The notes below the pieces were generated by a model that searched no databases, was not told the DNA's origin, and saw only the letters and a program-made list of their open reading frames with translations. The translations under genes were made by a program, and so were the position numbers. Shown one piece after another: positions 45,094-57,643 of a stretch of DNA of 64,000 bases. The stretch's first letter is position 1. Each line of letters begins with the position of its first letter. The DNA is from Perca fluviatilis (lineage: Eukaryota; Chordata; Actinopteri; Perciformes; Percidae): contig NC_053133.1 of the NCBI RefSeq assembly GCF_010015445.1, positions 186,001 to 250,000 on the forward strand, written 5' to 3'.

Positions 45094-45957
45094 TTCTGAT
45101 ATGAGAGGTAGCTGAGGCAGCTGCATACTCGTTATGTTTTTCATCTTTTTTTATCTCACCATGTTTTATGTCTGTCTGTTAATTATCTGAAATTGATTAA
45201 TTTGTTTATTTTTCTTACACTTTCCTCATATCCTCATGAGACATTCCCCTGGTCATCATTAAAAATAACAAGTAATTAAGTGCTCTGCCTGGGTAAATAA
45301 AGAGACTGAAAGTAAATGAAAACAAACCTAGATCACTTGTGAAATCAATCTGTCAACTTTTTCTGTAAGCAACACTTTTGATCATTACACTATTACTTTT
45401 ATTAATAATTTTATTATTTATTATTTTCCAGAGAAACAGCATGACATTTATGTAGATATTTGATATATTCCTCAAAATAGTAATTATCCAGTTGGAGCTT
45501 ATGCATATTCCTATGCTGTGATTTCATACAATGTTTTTGACATTTATACTATATTTGTAACAGCTTACATTAAGTAATCTTGAAAGGTGTACCTAAAAGG
45601 GATAAAGGATAGTGTCAACACACTATTTGGAATTTAATTTTTTTTAATTTTTAGAAAGCTCATTGTGACATCCTTAGATTCATTGCTTTATGACCACCTT
45701 TCCAAAAAACCATAAAAAAAAATCAAAATCATAAATACAAAAAAATCATAATCATCTTAAAAAATAAAACTAACAAATCCTCAAATTTCGAAAGGATGAA
45801 ATAAGAGATTGATAATTTTACTTGAAAAATTACTGAAACTATTAATCAATTAGCAAAATATGTGACAGTTAATTTTCTGTATATCATTTACCTTGCACGG
45901 CAGCTATTGGCACCTACAGCCACGGTTTAGGTCTGTGTGATGACACAGAGAGGCGAC
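45092..45957. other. no gene recognised, AT-rich
   Basis: AT-rich sequence with A/T homopolymers and no open frame of interest. Confidence 0.55.
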
Positions 45958-46140
45958 TGTTCGTTCAAAACAACAATGGCGGCTCCTAAAGAGGTTAGCA
46001 TAGATGCTGCAATAGCATCAGTTATATCAGAAAGTATTTATTTATTGAAAGAAGAGCAAAGAACAGCACCTATGCTGAAGGCTTTTCTCAATGGAAAATA
46101 TGTTTTCGCTCTTCTTCCGACTGGCTTTGACAAGAGTATG
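45958..46140 (+). pseudogene. RecQ-like helicase, N-terminal fragment
   Basis: From ATGGCGGCTCCTAAAGAG at 45976 the frame reads MAAPKEVSIDAAIASVISE, LLKEEQRTAPMLKAFLNG and FALLPTGFDKS. The last is a Walker A motif with Asp in place of the second Gly (GFGKS expected). Q-motif-like residues precede it, as in RecQ helicases. It stops at 46147 with nothing further. A second fragment of the same type is at 56170-56395. Because both are cut at nearly the same place and stand alone, a mobile element carrying a helicase is more likely than a host gene. Confidence 0.6.
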
Positions 46141-46412
46141 GTTCGTTGACTTGATTCCTTGATGAAGTTAGCCTGTGATAGACGGTGATAGACAGATGCT
46201 TCAACCAATACCTGCCAAGTCACTTTTTCGGTTTCCAATGATGGCACGTCACATGGTTCTGTGTAACAAACCATCTGGCGTGTCAGGTTAAATGTTTACA
46301 TGCTCAAAATGACAATGGTAGCATGCTGATGTTTTGAAGGTTATGTTTATTATGTTAATGATTTTCATTTAGTATGTTAAAGATTTAGCACTCAACAAAG
46401 TAAAATGGACTG

Positions 46413-46690
46413 TTTTTATATAGCGCTTTTCTAGTCTTAACGACTACTCAAACGCTTTTACATAATACAGGAACCATTCACACGCTGTGGCCGAGGCTGC
46501 CGTACAAGGTGCCACCTGCTCATCAGATAAAAATTCACACACATTTACACTCCGATGGCCAGCATCGGGGGTAACTCGGGGTTCAGTGTCTTGCCCAAGG
46601 ACACTTCAACATGGGAATGCTGGGCCAAGGATCAAACCACCAACCTTCCCGATTGGCAGATGACCGCTCTACCACTGAGCCACAGCCAGG
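46413..46690 (-). mobile_element. tRNA-derived SINE
   Basis: On the minus strand: GGCTGTGGCTCAGTGGTAGA (A box) and GGTGGTTTGATCC (B box), a body with CTTGGGCAAGACACTGAACC, and the end GAAAAGCGCTATATAAA. The order and wording match a common fish SINE. No tRNA 3' half is present. Confidence 0.9.
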
Positions 46691-46859
46691 GCTACAGCTA
46701 TATCTGGGGCTGATGGAATGTCATTGGTCTTGAAGGTGTTTAGTCAACAACCTGACTGGATTACAGATACAAACTCAAGTCAGGAGATGACTAAAGTTAT
46801 TGGTTCATCCTTTAGGGAAGAGGAATGTCAAATTTCATTGCTATCCATTTTTTATTTAA

Positions 46860-47460
46860 AGGTGCCCTGCCACACAGTTCCACCATGGACTCTGTAACAT
46901 TTTTTGTGGAAAAAATGCCTTGGTTACCTTGTTTCAAGCCATTCTAGCGTGGTATAGAAAGCCTACAGAAAGACTCAGCTTGATTTGTGCCAGTTGTCAT
47001 TAATATTCAACAAGCTAAGCTGCTTGACTCTGATTAGCTAACGGCTAGCCAATGAAAGCCTGGCTATCAGCATCCTTTACCCAGCGCAACTGGGCGAGCT
47101 CATGAATAGTAATGAGTTCAGGCAGTGTGATGTCAGACTGACCAGCTTTTGTAATTGGCCTGATTTCTCCGCTTATTTCTTTTCAGTGGCTACAGTTGGG
47201 AAGGGCCAGGCCTCCCATGTTTGTGGTACTTAGCAGCGTAGAGTATTTTAGCCTAAGTTGTTTATTATTCCAAATCTACTGCCGAATTAAGGTATCAAGT
47301 TTATTTCAGAAATGTATTGGTGGGGGTAAGGGGATCATTGTACTTAAGAAATCCACACGAGGAACTATGTTCATTTTAACAACAGCAATCCTGGATCATA
47401 GCGATGCCAGCAGCGCAGACCAATTGGCCAGATCCCTTTGAACACTGTGGCAGGGCACCT
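46860..47460. mobile_element. TTAA-flanked MITE, 601 bp
   Basis: TTAA at 46856-46859 and 47461-47464, inverted tips AGGTGCCCTGCCACA. No coding sequence. The same right tip appears at 1-122. Confidence 0.85.
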
Positions 47461-47547
47461 TTAAGATATTTCCTTCCAAATCAAAGGTGGACAAACCAAC
47501 TAAGCAAAATTGCCATCCCTTGTGCAATGCTGCTAGCATAACATCTT

Positions 47548-49737
47548 TAAAGATAAGGTAAGATAAGATAAGATAGACTTTATTAATCCCACACTGGGGA
47601 AATTCCTTTGCTACAGCAGCTCAAAAGAAGAAGAAAAAATGTACACACATCACGTAACACAAATACAATAGGAGAAAAATATACATAAAGTATAAGAAAT
47701 GGGAAAATAGAATTAGTTATAATAATAATAGTAATAAAACAAACAGTTACACAATAAACACCCTTATATAAACAGACAGTATATAAACACAGATATACAG
47801 ATGAATAGAAATGACATATTGCACAGTTGGAGGTAGCAAAGAGTGATAAATAAATAAATATGCACAGTTCAGAATATTGTCCATTGATGGCTCATATTGC
47901 AGAAACAGCTAGCAGTGCTACATTATGATGTTGTATTAAAGAGTCTGACTGCTGCTGGAATGAAGGACCTGCAGTAGCACTGAGGGTGCAGCAGTCTGCT
48001 GCTGAAGGAACTGATCAGGGAACTCCCAGTCTCATGTAGGGGGTGAGAGGTGTTTCCCATGATTGATGCCAGCCTGGCTAACATCCTCCTCTCCCCCACC
48101 TCCTCTATGGTGTCCAGAGGGCAGACCACAACAGAGCTAGCCCTCTTCACCAGTCTGTTTAGCCTTTTCCTGTCCCTCTCTGTGCTCCCAGTAGGCTACT
48201 GCATAAAAGATTGCAGACGCAACCACAGTCATAACAAGTTTTTAACAGAGTCCTGCACACACCAAAGGACCTCGGCCTCCTCAGCAGGTTGAGACGGGTT
48301 TGGCCCTTTTTGTACGTCCTGTACAAAAAGGGCCAAAGCCGTCTCCACCTGCTGAGCTCTCTGTGTTTTTGGACCAGTCCAGTTTATTGTTGAGGTGAAC
48401 ACCCAGATATTTGTATGTTTCCAAATCTCAATTTCGACACCCTGGATGTTCACCAGTGTAGTGCCAGGCGGCCTCCTGCGAAAGTCAACCACCATCTCCT
48501 TTGTCTTGCTGGCGTTGATGTGAAGGTGGTTTGACTCACACCAGTTGACAAAGTCCCCGATGACCTCCTGGTATTCCTGATCATTATCCTCTGATACCCT
48601 CCCAACAATATCATCAGAGAACTTCTGCATGTGACAGCTGTTTGTGTTGTGCCTGAAGTCCGCTGTATACAGGGTGAAGAGAAAAGGAGCGAGCACTGTA
48701 GGCCTCTGCTGCTCATCACCACATCAGACACATAGTCCTGGAGCCTCACATACTGTGGTATGCATACAGGTGGGGGTCAACTCCAGCTCCCAATAGCTTC
48801 CCCCAGAGCAGTGATGGTTGAATTGTATTGAAAGCACTGGAGAAATAAAAAAAAAACAAGACCCTCACAGCGCTCCCAGTGTTCTCCAGGTGTGACAGTG
48901 ATCTGTGTGATAGATAGATAATGGCATCCTCCACCCCTATGCCTGGTTGGTAAGCGAACTGTAGGGGGTCCATTTCTGAGCTCACCAGGGTTCTCAGGTG
49001 TTGGAACACAATCCTCTCCAAGGTCTTTATCAGGTGAGAAGTTAAGGCTACCGGTCTGAAGTGGTTGGGCTCCCTGGGATGTGCAGTGTAAGGTACTGGG
49101 ACCACACACAAAGTCTTGCACAGGACTGAAACTCGCTCCAGACTCAGGCTCAGGTTGAAGATGTGCTGGATGACTTCACTGAGCTGATCTGCACACTCTT
49201 TAAGCAGTCTGGAGCAGATTCCATCCGGGGCATTTCTTGCCTTGATCTTTTTTAGCTCCTTCTTCACCTGATTGACTGTCAGAAAGAGACAGCTAGAGGG
49301 AGTTGTAGGTGCTCCCTGGAGAGAAGGATGGGGGGAGGGGTGTGAAATACCCATGAATGAGGAATCAAAAGCAGTGGACAGGTGTGAATTGGGGGATGCT
49401 TATGTCTCAGAAGCCCTGAGAGGGGATGAGGTGGTCCGCAGAGAGGAAAAGGTTCAGTCACCGACAGGGCTGAAGTCTGGTTGGAGGAGGGAGGAGAGGG
49501 GGTAGAATCAAATCTATTGAAAAAAAGATTTAATTAATTTGCCCTGTCACGGTCACCAGAAACAAAGCCTCTACCGCTGTCTTTGTTTTTACCAGAGATG
49601 GTTTTCAGTCTCCTCCAGACCTCCCTTGTGTTGTTTTGTTGAAGGTGTACCTCCAACTTTTTCCTGTAACTGTCCTTTCCTTTCCTTATATATATATATA
49701 ATATAGATATATATATATATATATCTATATATATATA

Positions 49738-49803
<66 letters not shown>

Positions 49804-49811
49804 TATAATAT

Positions 49812-49862
<51 letters not shown>

Positions 49863-49985
49863 CCTTCTTCTTAGGCTGCAGCTGTGACACAACAGTGTGT
49901 AGGAGCTCACATGCAGCTGTAGCATCAGCCGAAGGGGAAAACCACAATTCTTTAAAAACCAAGGTTGAAGCTACAAGGATACTGA
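47548..49985 (-). pseudogene. LINE of the CR1/L2/Rex1 group, decayed
   Basis: The minus strand from 49985 shows an endonuclease piece ([20 protein letters not shown]), then a TA microsatellite in place of the rest. The linker [18 protein letters not shown] follows at about 49600-49680. Reverse transcriptase: VKKELKKIKARNAPDGICSR at about 49270, HFRPVALTSHLIKTLERIV, a distorted YFSSAFNTIQP, then on other frames MQKFSDD (catalytic pair) at about 48620 and NHLHINASKTKEMVVDFRR. The C-terminal part AVRLFNTTS is at 47925. The 3' end is TTTCCCCAGTGTGGGATTAA with a TATCT-type repeat at 47553-47576. Several frame changes; no intact ORF. Confidence 0.85.
49689..49858. repeat. (AT)n microsatellite inside a LINE
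   Basis: Long TA tract with small interruptions. It lies between the endonuclease and linker parts of the LINE and gives a spurious Tyr-Ile frame. Confidence 0.95.
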
Positions 49986-50689
49986 GCACATATCCTTATA
50001 TTTTGGTATTATGGACATTTCAATAAACTAGTGAGAGGTTACATTACTTATGGTGATTATTTTATAGCCTGATTTCAGAATTTAGGCTTACCTTTAAGGG
50101 CAATAAAAACATTATTTCCACTAAAGAAGGCATTATTAGTATTTTAAAACAGCATTAGTCTTATATATATTATATGTGTAAATATATGAGAATATAATTA
50201 AACAATTACTTAAATAAACATTAAGTGACAAATGCATGTATTTAAGTATAATTAAAATGAGCTAAAGTTAAAGTTAATTAGTTTTTGGTGTCTTGACTGT
50301 AATTCTAAAATATTGGCTACGGCCATGCGGAACAAAGGCCACTGTTTGGCATAAGTGCAATTACAACATGTAGAAACAAAAAACAAGGTAAAAAATAAAT
50401 AAAGAAATAAATAAAGAACAAGAAAGCACTCAGGTAGTTTGTGTGGTGGGTTTTTATAGTGTTAAAGAATCTAGTAACATTAATAGCAGAAAATGCTTGT
50501 TGTATCGCATACTAATAAACACTTTCACATGTACTGCTGAAATATTCTCTCGACAGATTAAATTGACCTCAGGTTGAATATATTATGGTGTGTGCTATAG
50601 GTTGATCACAAGGGAAATAAACAGCTAAACATGTTAATGGTCTTATGGCACACTGTATTGTGCATACATGATATTTAACAGAGAACCTC
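49986..50689. other. no gene recognised
   Basis: AT-rich sequence between two LINE copies. No domain-bearing frame. Confidence 0.55.
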
Positions 50690-52286
50690 CACACCTTCAC
50701 TTGCCAGCCAGCCACCCACTCACTCAACCAGCTCCAGTTTGCATATCAGGAAAAGGTGGGCGTGGACGATGCCATCATATACCTACTGCACAGAGTGCAA
50801 TCTCATCTGGACAAGGGGAAAAGTGCTGTGAGAATCATGTTCTTTGATTTCTCTAGTGCCTTTAACACCATTCAGCCTGTCAGATTGAGAGGCAAGCTTG
50901 TGCAGATGGGGGTTGATGCTCACCTGGTATCCTGGATAACAGACTACCTGACGGAAAGACCACAGTTGGTCAGGCTGAAGGACTGCGATCTGCAGCAACG
51001 GAGGGCCTCAGGGGACTGTGCTTTCACCGTTCCTGTTCACCCTGTACACTTCTGACTTTAACTACAACTCTGAGTCATGCCACATGCAGAAGTTTTCAGA
51101 TGACACTGCAATTGTGGGGTGTATCAGGGATGGACAGGAGGACGAGTACAGGAACCTGGTGGATGACTTTGTGCAATGGTGCAGGCTCAACCATCTGCAG
51201 CTGAACACAACAAAGACCAAGGAGTTGGTGGTGGATTTCAGGAGATCTAAGCCACATATGCCACCAGTCTCCATTGAAGGGGTCAATGTGGAGGTGGTCA
51301 GCACATATAAGTACCTGGGGGTACACATGGACAACAAACTGGACTGGTCAGCCAACACGGATGCGCTGTATCGGAAAGGGCAGAGTCGGCTTTACTTCCT
51401 GAGGAGGCTGAGGTCATTCAATGTCTGCAGTAAGCTCCTCTGGATGTTTTACCAGTCAGTCATTACCAGTGTCATGTGTTATGCTGTGGTGTGCTGGGGA
51501 GGCAGCATTAAGAAGAGAGACACTGGGCAACTGAACAGGCTGGTAAGGAAAGCTGGCTCTGTTGTTGGCATTGAGCTGGAGTCACTCACAACAACTGCAG
51601 AGAAACACACCATGAGTAGGATGCTGGCGATCATGGACAATGACCATCACCCACTACACAGCACGTTCTTTAAACAGAGGAGCATGTTCAGTGGCAGACT
51701 TCTGTCACTGTCATGCTCAACAGACAGGTTGAGGAGCTCTTTCGTCCCCAGGGCCATCCAACTCTTCAATACCACACAAAGGGCAAGGGGAGAAATGGAC
51801 TTTTCAGCATGAGCCTGTCTCTTTCAGCCCCTATGATTATATCACTTTGTCTGCTGTACACCTGACTTTCTTTTAGGCTATATTAGCCCTCCTACACAAT
51901 CTGTACTGTGGTCATAACATCTACATCTTATAACTTATTCCTTATATATATTTGTTAAACATGTATATTGTTCTTAACGTATGTTATTTCTTTTCTGTCA
52001 AGCAATTCTAATTCTATTATGTTTACGTTCTTGTCTTTTCATAGTCAGTTAATATTTAATAATAAGCTATTGCACTGATCAATCCCTACACTGTTCTCTT
52101 TTGCACTACCACCATTGCACACTGTCTACCTTAGCACATTCAACTCTTTAAATTTCTGTGAGTGATTTTTACAACTCTCTAAATTTCTGTGAGTGATTTT
52201 TATGTATGTGTGAGGTATATGTGTATGTGTTTGTTGTGTTATGGTTGTCTAAGCTACTGGATGCCTATATGAATAAAGTATCTATC
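50690..52286 (+). pseudogene. LINE of the CR1/L2/Rex1 group, 5'-truncated, one main frameshift
   Basis: It starts within the reverse transcriptase (LQFAYQEKVGVDDAIIYLLH at 50728), continues FFDFSSAFNTIQP and WITDYLTERPQLV, shifts frame at about 51015, then reads FLFTLYTSDFNYNSESCHMQ, KFSDDTAIVG (catalytic Asp pair), VVDFRRSK and YKYLGVHMDNKLDW. The C-terminal part ends AIQLFNTTQRARG with a stop at 51810-51812. The 3' UTR ends GGATGCCTATATGAATAAAG and a TATC tail that was later hit by the 52289 insertion. It is the best-kept LINE here and the source family of the tail at 15690-15928. Confidence 0.9.
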
Positions 52287-52288
52287 AG

Positions 52289-52828
52289 CCTGGTCGCACA
52301 GAATTCCGTGAAATGATCACAAATCGTTAACACTGCATTACGTGGTGGTGGCATGGAATGTGTGAAAAATCTGTGTGGCCACCACGAAAAACAATGCCAA
52401 TGTCAAGTCAATGAGAAGATGATGTAGCATTAAGAGTGACTACGGTAGCGAGTACTATGGAAGGCCAAAATTCCGTAAGGAGGTTGACTGGGGTGGTGGA
52501 TGGGTACAGGACTTTCACCCAGGAGACCGGAGTTTGTTTCCCGCATGTCAAGTTTCCTAAAGTCGCTTTCTTCTTTTCCGTCCCGTTCTTCCGTCGCGTG
52601 TCACAGAACCATAAGCCCACCCACGACCGTTTCCTGAACCCAACCGTCCTGCTCTTCCCGCGTGTCACAGAACCATAAGCCCACCCATGACCTTTTCCTT
52701 AACTTAAGAGGCCGTGTCGGAATTTTTGGCGATCCGTGTTCATTTCACGGAATTCTTCCGTGGGCCCAACGGCCACAGATTTTGAGTTAAGGGGCCGTGT
52801 TCATTTCATGGAATTCTGTGAGATCAGG
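52289..52828. mobile_element. inverted-terminus MITE in the LINE tail
   Basis: The tips CCTGGTCGCACAGAATTCCG and (right, inward) CCTGATCTCACAGAATTCCA are inverse, and the arms extend to GGCCACCACG / CGTGGGC. Inside, a block with GTCACAGAACCATAAGCCCA occurs twice (about 52600 and 52664). It splits the TATC tail of the preceding LINE, with TATCTATC continuing at 52833. No target duplication can be read in the repeat. Confidence 0.7.
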
Positions 52829-52857
52829 TTGGTATCTATCTATCTATCTATCTATCT

Positions 52858-55139
52858 TGGAGAAAACACAATTTAAAATGAGCAGCAAAAGCATGTATTA
52901 GATGCTGCATAAGGAGAGTGTCATGTTGTGGTTTAAACACAATATTACACTAAAGTCTACATCTTGTCCATAGCTTTTTTTTTAACCTGTTCCAATGCAA
53001 ACTGTAGCACTGGATTAATGAATCAACACCATACAAACACTACAACAGGATGCCAAGTAAGTAATGGATCATTTCCCAGAGCCTCTTTGTTTGGTGCCTT
53101 CAGACAGGCCAGTGACATTTTGAGATTCTCAGTGCCCAAGATGACTAAAGAATAAATTAAGTCAGCACCTCGGGGGAAGAAAGAGGTTTAATTACCATGG
53201 GATTAGCATTATCAGGTACCCTCAAAATTACATTTTTATTTTACAAATTACAGATTTATGCAGGATTACAATCACCAACGTTCTTTGCAGTTATTAAAAC
53301 TCACCAGCTTTCTAAAGGCAATATTGTTCTGTGTGAAGAAGGCTTTCACTTCTTGTAATAGCACTCATTTGGAACCAGTATCTCCCCTGAGAAGCTGCAC
53401 ACAGAAACTGTGACACGTTCGGCAGTCCTTTTGACAAACTTTGGCTTTTGGAATGCCGAGACCTGGTTCCTGCTCTCTTCAGGATGGAAAAAAAAGAATG
53501 ATGAAAAGCCCACTTCACAGCTTATCCTGGCTACAAAAAAGAAGACTTATCTTTTCAGTAAGATTCCAAATTATGAAAGGCAGAACCTCGCTGACGGATG
53601 TGCTTTGCTTTCATTAAGCTGACTCCTATTTGCCTGGGTTTATCTGCCAGCAGATATCCACGATGTGACAGAAATACATTTTACAACTGTAATGACAAGC
53701 AGACCGAATCCTGTAACATTCAGCAGCCCTTTGTAGATGGTGTGCAGACTGCAAAGTTGCATATTAGTCAGAGAGAGAGATAACACTGAGGCCATGTTTA
53801 TTATTAACGGAAAACAAACACCCTGCTGCTGTTTATGCTTACAGAAGGCATCAAGAATTTTGAAATCATGCTCTCCTCAGACAGATAACCCATCAAGCTT
53901 TCAGTTGATCTATTTGAACCTTTCTGTTGATCAGTGTTCAAGACCAGAAAAAGAAAAAGGATATTGAAAAGAGCAAGAGAACGGTGTCATCAGGAAAAGC
54001 GTGAAGGCTATAGGCTGTAATACTTACTTTGAACTGCATTGCGCGAGAGAGTTGATTGCGATATATGATCTCAACGCGAGAAATTCCTAAACATTGGACC
54101 TTTAAAGCTGGGACATACTTTCTGCAGACTGCTGCGGAATTGTACCAGTCGAGCCGATGCAAACCTGATTCCATTCATAATACGATACTACAATTGAGGG
54201 TCCGTGTCAGTCTGGCCTTACACACATGCACATTTCGTAATCCACATTCCATTCCAGGCATTTTCATCTCTCCCAAGCGATTTCTCAGCAGAAGCCATTT
54301 TACTGTCTTTGTCATAGAAACAAAATGGATAGAAAGTACACTGGACAGTTTGGCGTGGTCATTTGATTAGTACAAAACAAAATGCCAATTGTTGTTAGTG
54401 GTCACAGCGACAACACTCGTCAGTGGAACCATAAACTGTGTCGCAGCTCAATGGGAAGAGAGCGAGCCGACGCAGCTCACGGAAGACGTTTTTCTCCGGA
54501 GCTGCGGGGAGTGAGGGGAGGGACAGTTGGACCCAGTGGCAGGGTCAGTGGACTGTGCCCAGTTCGCTCATTCTCTGTCACCAATGCAGCATGGAAGCAC
54601 AGTGGAACCAGCCAGCCAGCCAGCCAGCCAGCCACTGGAAGATTTGTTAGTTAGGCTAACCTTTCTCCACAGTGCCCCCACGTCGCACCTGTCACAGAAA
54701 ACAAGCAATGTGCTTTGTGTGGATGAAGCATTAAGTTGTTAATTTGACTTATTTAGCGGCTGGCTCTTTGCCTTGTAATGTTACTACTCCACTGCTCGTT
54801 CTCCTTTACAACAAAACCTCAGCTCCGCAACATGCTGGAAGTCGGTTTATACGGAAGTTTATGTTACCAGGGCAATGGAACACACCCTAACCCTAACCCT
54901 CTGACTATTCTGCTATGTTGATTTGAATGGAAATGGCCTCTTATCCATTTTATTTCCAAGGTCTTCATTCCTTTAACACAAGAACCACCATAGCTGACAC
55001 CATGGACCCCCTTTATTTGCCAGGAGCAGTGCCAATTAACGTTGGTACTCTCCTCCGCAGCTGAATGGAAGCATGATGGCCGTACAGCGTATTGAGACAG
55101 TGAATGGGACCTAGAAACCCATTTGCACCTCAATATGTA
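52858..55139. other. no gene; minor simple repeats
   Basis: A CCAG run at about 54609-54635 and a short (CCCTAA)n stretch at 54885-54899. Open frames at 54056-54370 and 54382-54654 have no recognisable domain. Confidence 0.5.
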
Positions 55140-55672
55140 CAGTACAGGCCAAAAGTTTGGACACACCTTCTCATTCAAATGCGTTTCCTTTTATTTTCAT
55201 GACTATTTACATTGTAGATTCTCACTGAAGAAATCAAAACTTTGAATGAACACATATAGAATTATGTACTTAACAAAAAAGTGTGAAATAATTGAAAACA
55301 TGTCTTATATTTTAGATTCTTCAAAGTAGCCACCCTTTGCTTTTTTATTAATAAGGGAAAAAAATCCACTAATTAACCCTGACAAAGCACACCTGTGAAG
55401 TGAAAACCATTTCAGGTGACTACCTCATGAAGCTCATTGAGAGAACACCAAGGGTTTGCAGCGTTATCAAAAAAGCAAAGGGTGGCTACTTTGAGGAATC
55501 TAAAATATAAGACATGTTTTCAGTTATTTCACACTTTTTTGTTAAGTACATAATTCCATATGTGTTCATTCATAGTTTTGATGCCTTCAGTGAGAATCTA
55601 CAATGTAAATAGTCATGAAAATAAAGAAACACATTGAATGAGAAGGTGTGTCCAAACTTTTGGCCTGTACTG
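55140..55672 (+). mobile_element. Tc1-like element remnant, 533 bp
   Basis: The tips CAGTACAGGCCAAAAGTTTG and its inverse are bordered by TA (55138-55139, 55673-55674), with inverted repeats of about 210 bases, as in Tc1-like elements with long ends. Between the arms the frame 55426-55512 reads MKLIERTPRVCSVIKKAKGG then YFEESKI and a stop, the last residues of a Tc1-type transposase; the rest is deleted. Confidence 0.9.
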
Positions 55673-55674
55673 TA

Positions 55675-56169
55675 GTCACATGCACTTCTATTCACAATAA
55701 GGTATGTAGGCCCACAGTATTCATCCTATCATCCTATAATGTAATAATTTGTACTGTACAATGTTTCAGCCTTTAGTTTCCAGCCTTTTAGGTTTTACGC
55801 TGTTATAGGCTGCTTACAACTCAAAACACCATCAGATACTACGAAATAAATGCTTTTTTTGCAGAAGTTAGCACAAACCGGAGGCACGGCAGACCATTCA
55901 CCAATACCAGTATTTATTTTTCGACTGCTCACAGACTTCCATAAACATAAATTCACAAACTTTGTGACCGTGCACCTCTGTTTGCTTGGCTTCTTTCTCT
56001 TCTTCTTTCGCTCCGCCCTCCTACGTACTTCCGCTCAATTTTCATTTCACTTCAGTACACCGTCTGGGTTTGCGGTATATTCTTGGGTTTTCTCAACCAA
56101 AGTTTTTGGCGGTCCAATCTCTGAACAGAGGGAGTGGCTGAGAACAATGACATTGAGCCATTCGGTTCG
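55675..56169. other. no gene recognised; 5' flank of a helicase fragment
   Basis: Nothing recognised. A T/C-rich tract lies at about 55988-56026. Confidence 0.5.
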
Positions 56170-56395
56170 TTGTGGCAACACCGCCGAATATCCAGAAGTT
56201 AAAGCCCGAGCAAGAACAATCTTTGCTGAGTTTTGTTGGTGGCCATGATGTTGTGGCCCTCCTCCACACGGGGTTCGGAAAAACTTTGATTTTCCAGCTC
56301 GCTCTGTTAGTGGGGAAGGAGTTGGCTAAGGCTATCGCTAGCGGTGTTAATGCTATTAGCCTTGACGGTCTCCCCTCTTGTTGCACATGCGCATG
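56170..56395 (+). pseudogene. RecQ-like helicase, N-terminal fragment, second copy
   Basis: The frame reads IQKLKPEQEQSLLSFVGGHD, VVALLHTGFGKTLIFQLALL and VGKELAKAI. GFGKT is a Walker A motif and the Q-motif-like KPEQ precedes it, as in RecQ-type helicases. It ends at 56396 without motif Ia or a DEAH box. It resembles 45958-46140 in the part kept. Its ATG context is unclear, so the start is not assigned. Confidence 0.65.
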
Positions 56396-56496
56396 ACATA
56401 CATCACGGCCAAATGTTAGCGATTGGTTATGGCAGATCCAGAGTGGCTCTTGGCAGATCCAATAGTTTTAAACTTCAACAGAGTACCCGCCTTTAA

Positions 56497-56735
56497 AGGA
56501 ACACGCCGACTTATTGGGAATTTAGCTTATTCACCGTAACCCCCAGAGTAAGACAAGTTGATACATACCCTTCTCATCTCCGGGCGTGCTGTAAAGCTGT
56601 CTGACGGCTCCAGCGGGATCAGCCCATCACAGAACAGGCAGGTGAATGGGTACAGAGAGTCTGGTAGGACCAGGCTATCCCGCTTCTGCACATAACGGGA
56701 TAATGTTTTTAGACCAACAAGAACCAGCTGAGTCA
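56497..56735. mobile_element. left end of another TTAA-type repeat
   Basis: TTAA at 56493-56496 followed by AGGAACACGCCGACTTATTG and TAGCTTATTCACCGTAACCC, a sequence I recognise as a common fish TTAA-type repeat end. No matching right end is present in the window; the 3' limit is a guess. Confidence 0.45.
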
Positions 56736-57153
56736 ATTAACTCACCTGGCACTGCTCTAATGAGCTATCACACCTCTCCTCCCTGAGCTGATTGCAAACC
56801 ATGCCCACCTCCACACTGCTATAGAGATTAAGGCAGTGCCGTAGAGATGGAGAGGAATGAGGCCATAATTGTCCATCAGCCAAACAAAAGGATACAGACA
56901 TTGGGCGTTGGGTCTGGCGGTTATAGTATAATATATTCATTTGGCTAAATGTGTTGTCTACATTTGACTCCTCAGGCCTGTACTACGAATCAAGATCAAC
57001 ATGGCCTGGATTTATTTTAGTTACACAGCTTCACCTAACCTAACAACCAGCGTTCCCACATAACCTGTGTCTCGACGGTATTAACAACTAGTTCAATGAC
57101 CCCAGGGATTTCCAAGAAGTCCAGAGACACGCACGTTCACATAAAAGAGGCGG
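56736..57153. other. no gene recognised
   Basis: Unassigned DNA, no repeat structure seen. Confidence 0.5.
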
Positions 57154-57606
57154 CAGACGCTTAACTATCGGTAAGCAGGGTAAGCGGTGCTTACGGGCCC
57201 GGACCAATCAGGGGCCCACATCACTGGAAGATATTGATTGACAGCCGGGGGCCCCTATTGCATTTTAATTACTCGCGACAATCCCAGCAGTCCCACGTGC
57301 AGCCACTGACCAAGTGGGAGTGAGAATGGGTCAAATTAATTTCCTCCTTCCTTGTTTCTATTATGAAGACGAGACGTGTGTGTGACTCGAACATCTCATA
57401 TTTACCAACAAAACGTACAGCGAAAGACTGTAAAAAACCTTTCAGACCATCCTGCCAACCTGCAGGCTATACATTTTAACATCAATGTAGACTAATGTTT
57501 TTTCACTATAAAGTAACTGAAGCGGCTGCTGTTTCAATACTCTTGGCTCTCTGCAGCGGGCGGGGCTGTTGCTCCATTTCCCCTGCGACTGACGTGCGCA
57601 CGCACG

Positions 57607-57643
<37 letters not shown>

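Noticed and set aside
44877..45104. Ser-Leu repeat frame
   Set aside because: Translation of the CT and TA microsatellites.
46640..46690. Possible tRNA gene on the minus strand
   Set aside because: A and B boxes are present but the downstream body and GAAAAGCGCTATATAAA end are those of a SINE.
49534..49989. 151-codon frame with Tyr-Ile repeats
   Set aside because: The repeats are a translated TA microsatellite; only the flanking parts are LINE coding sequence.
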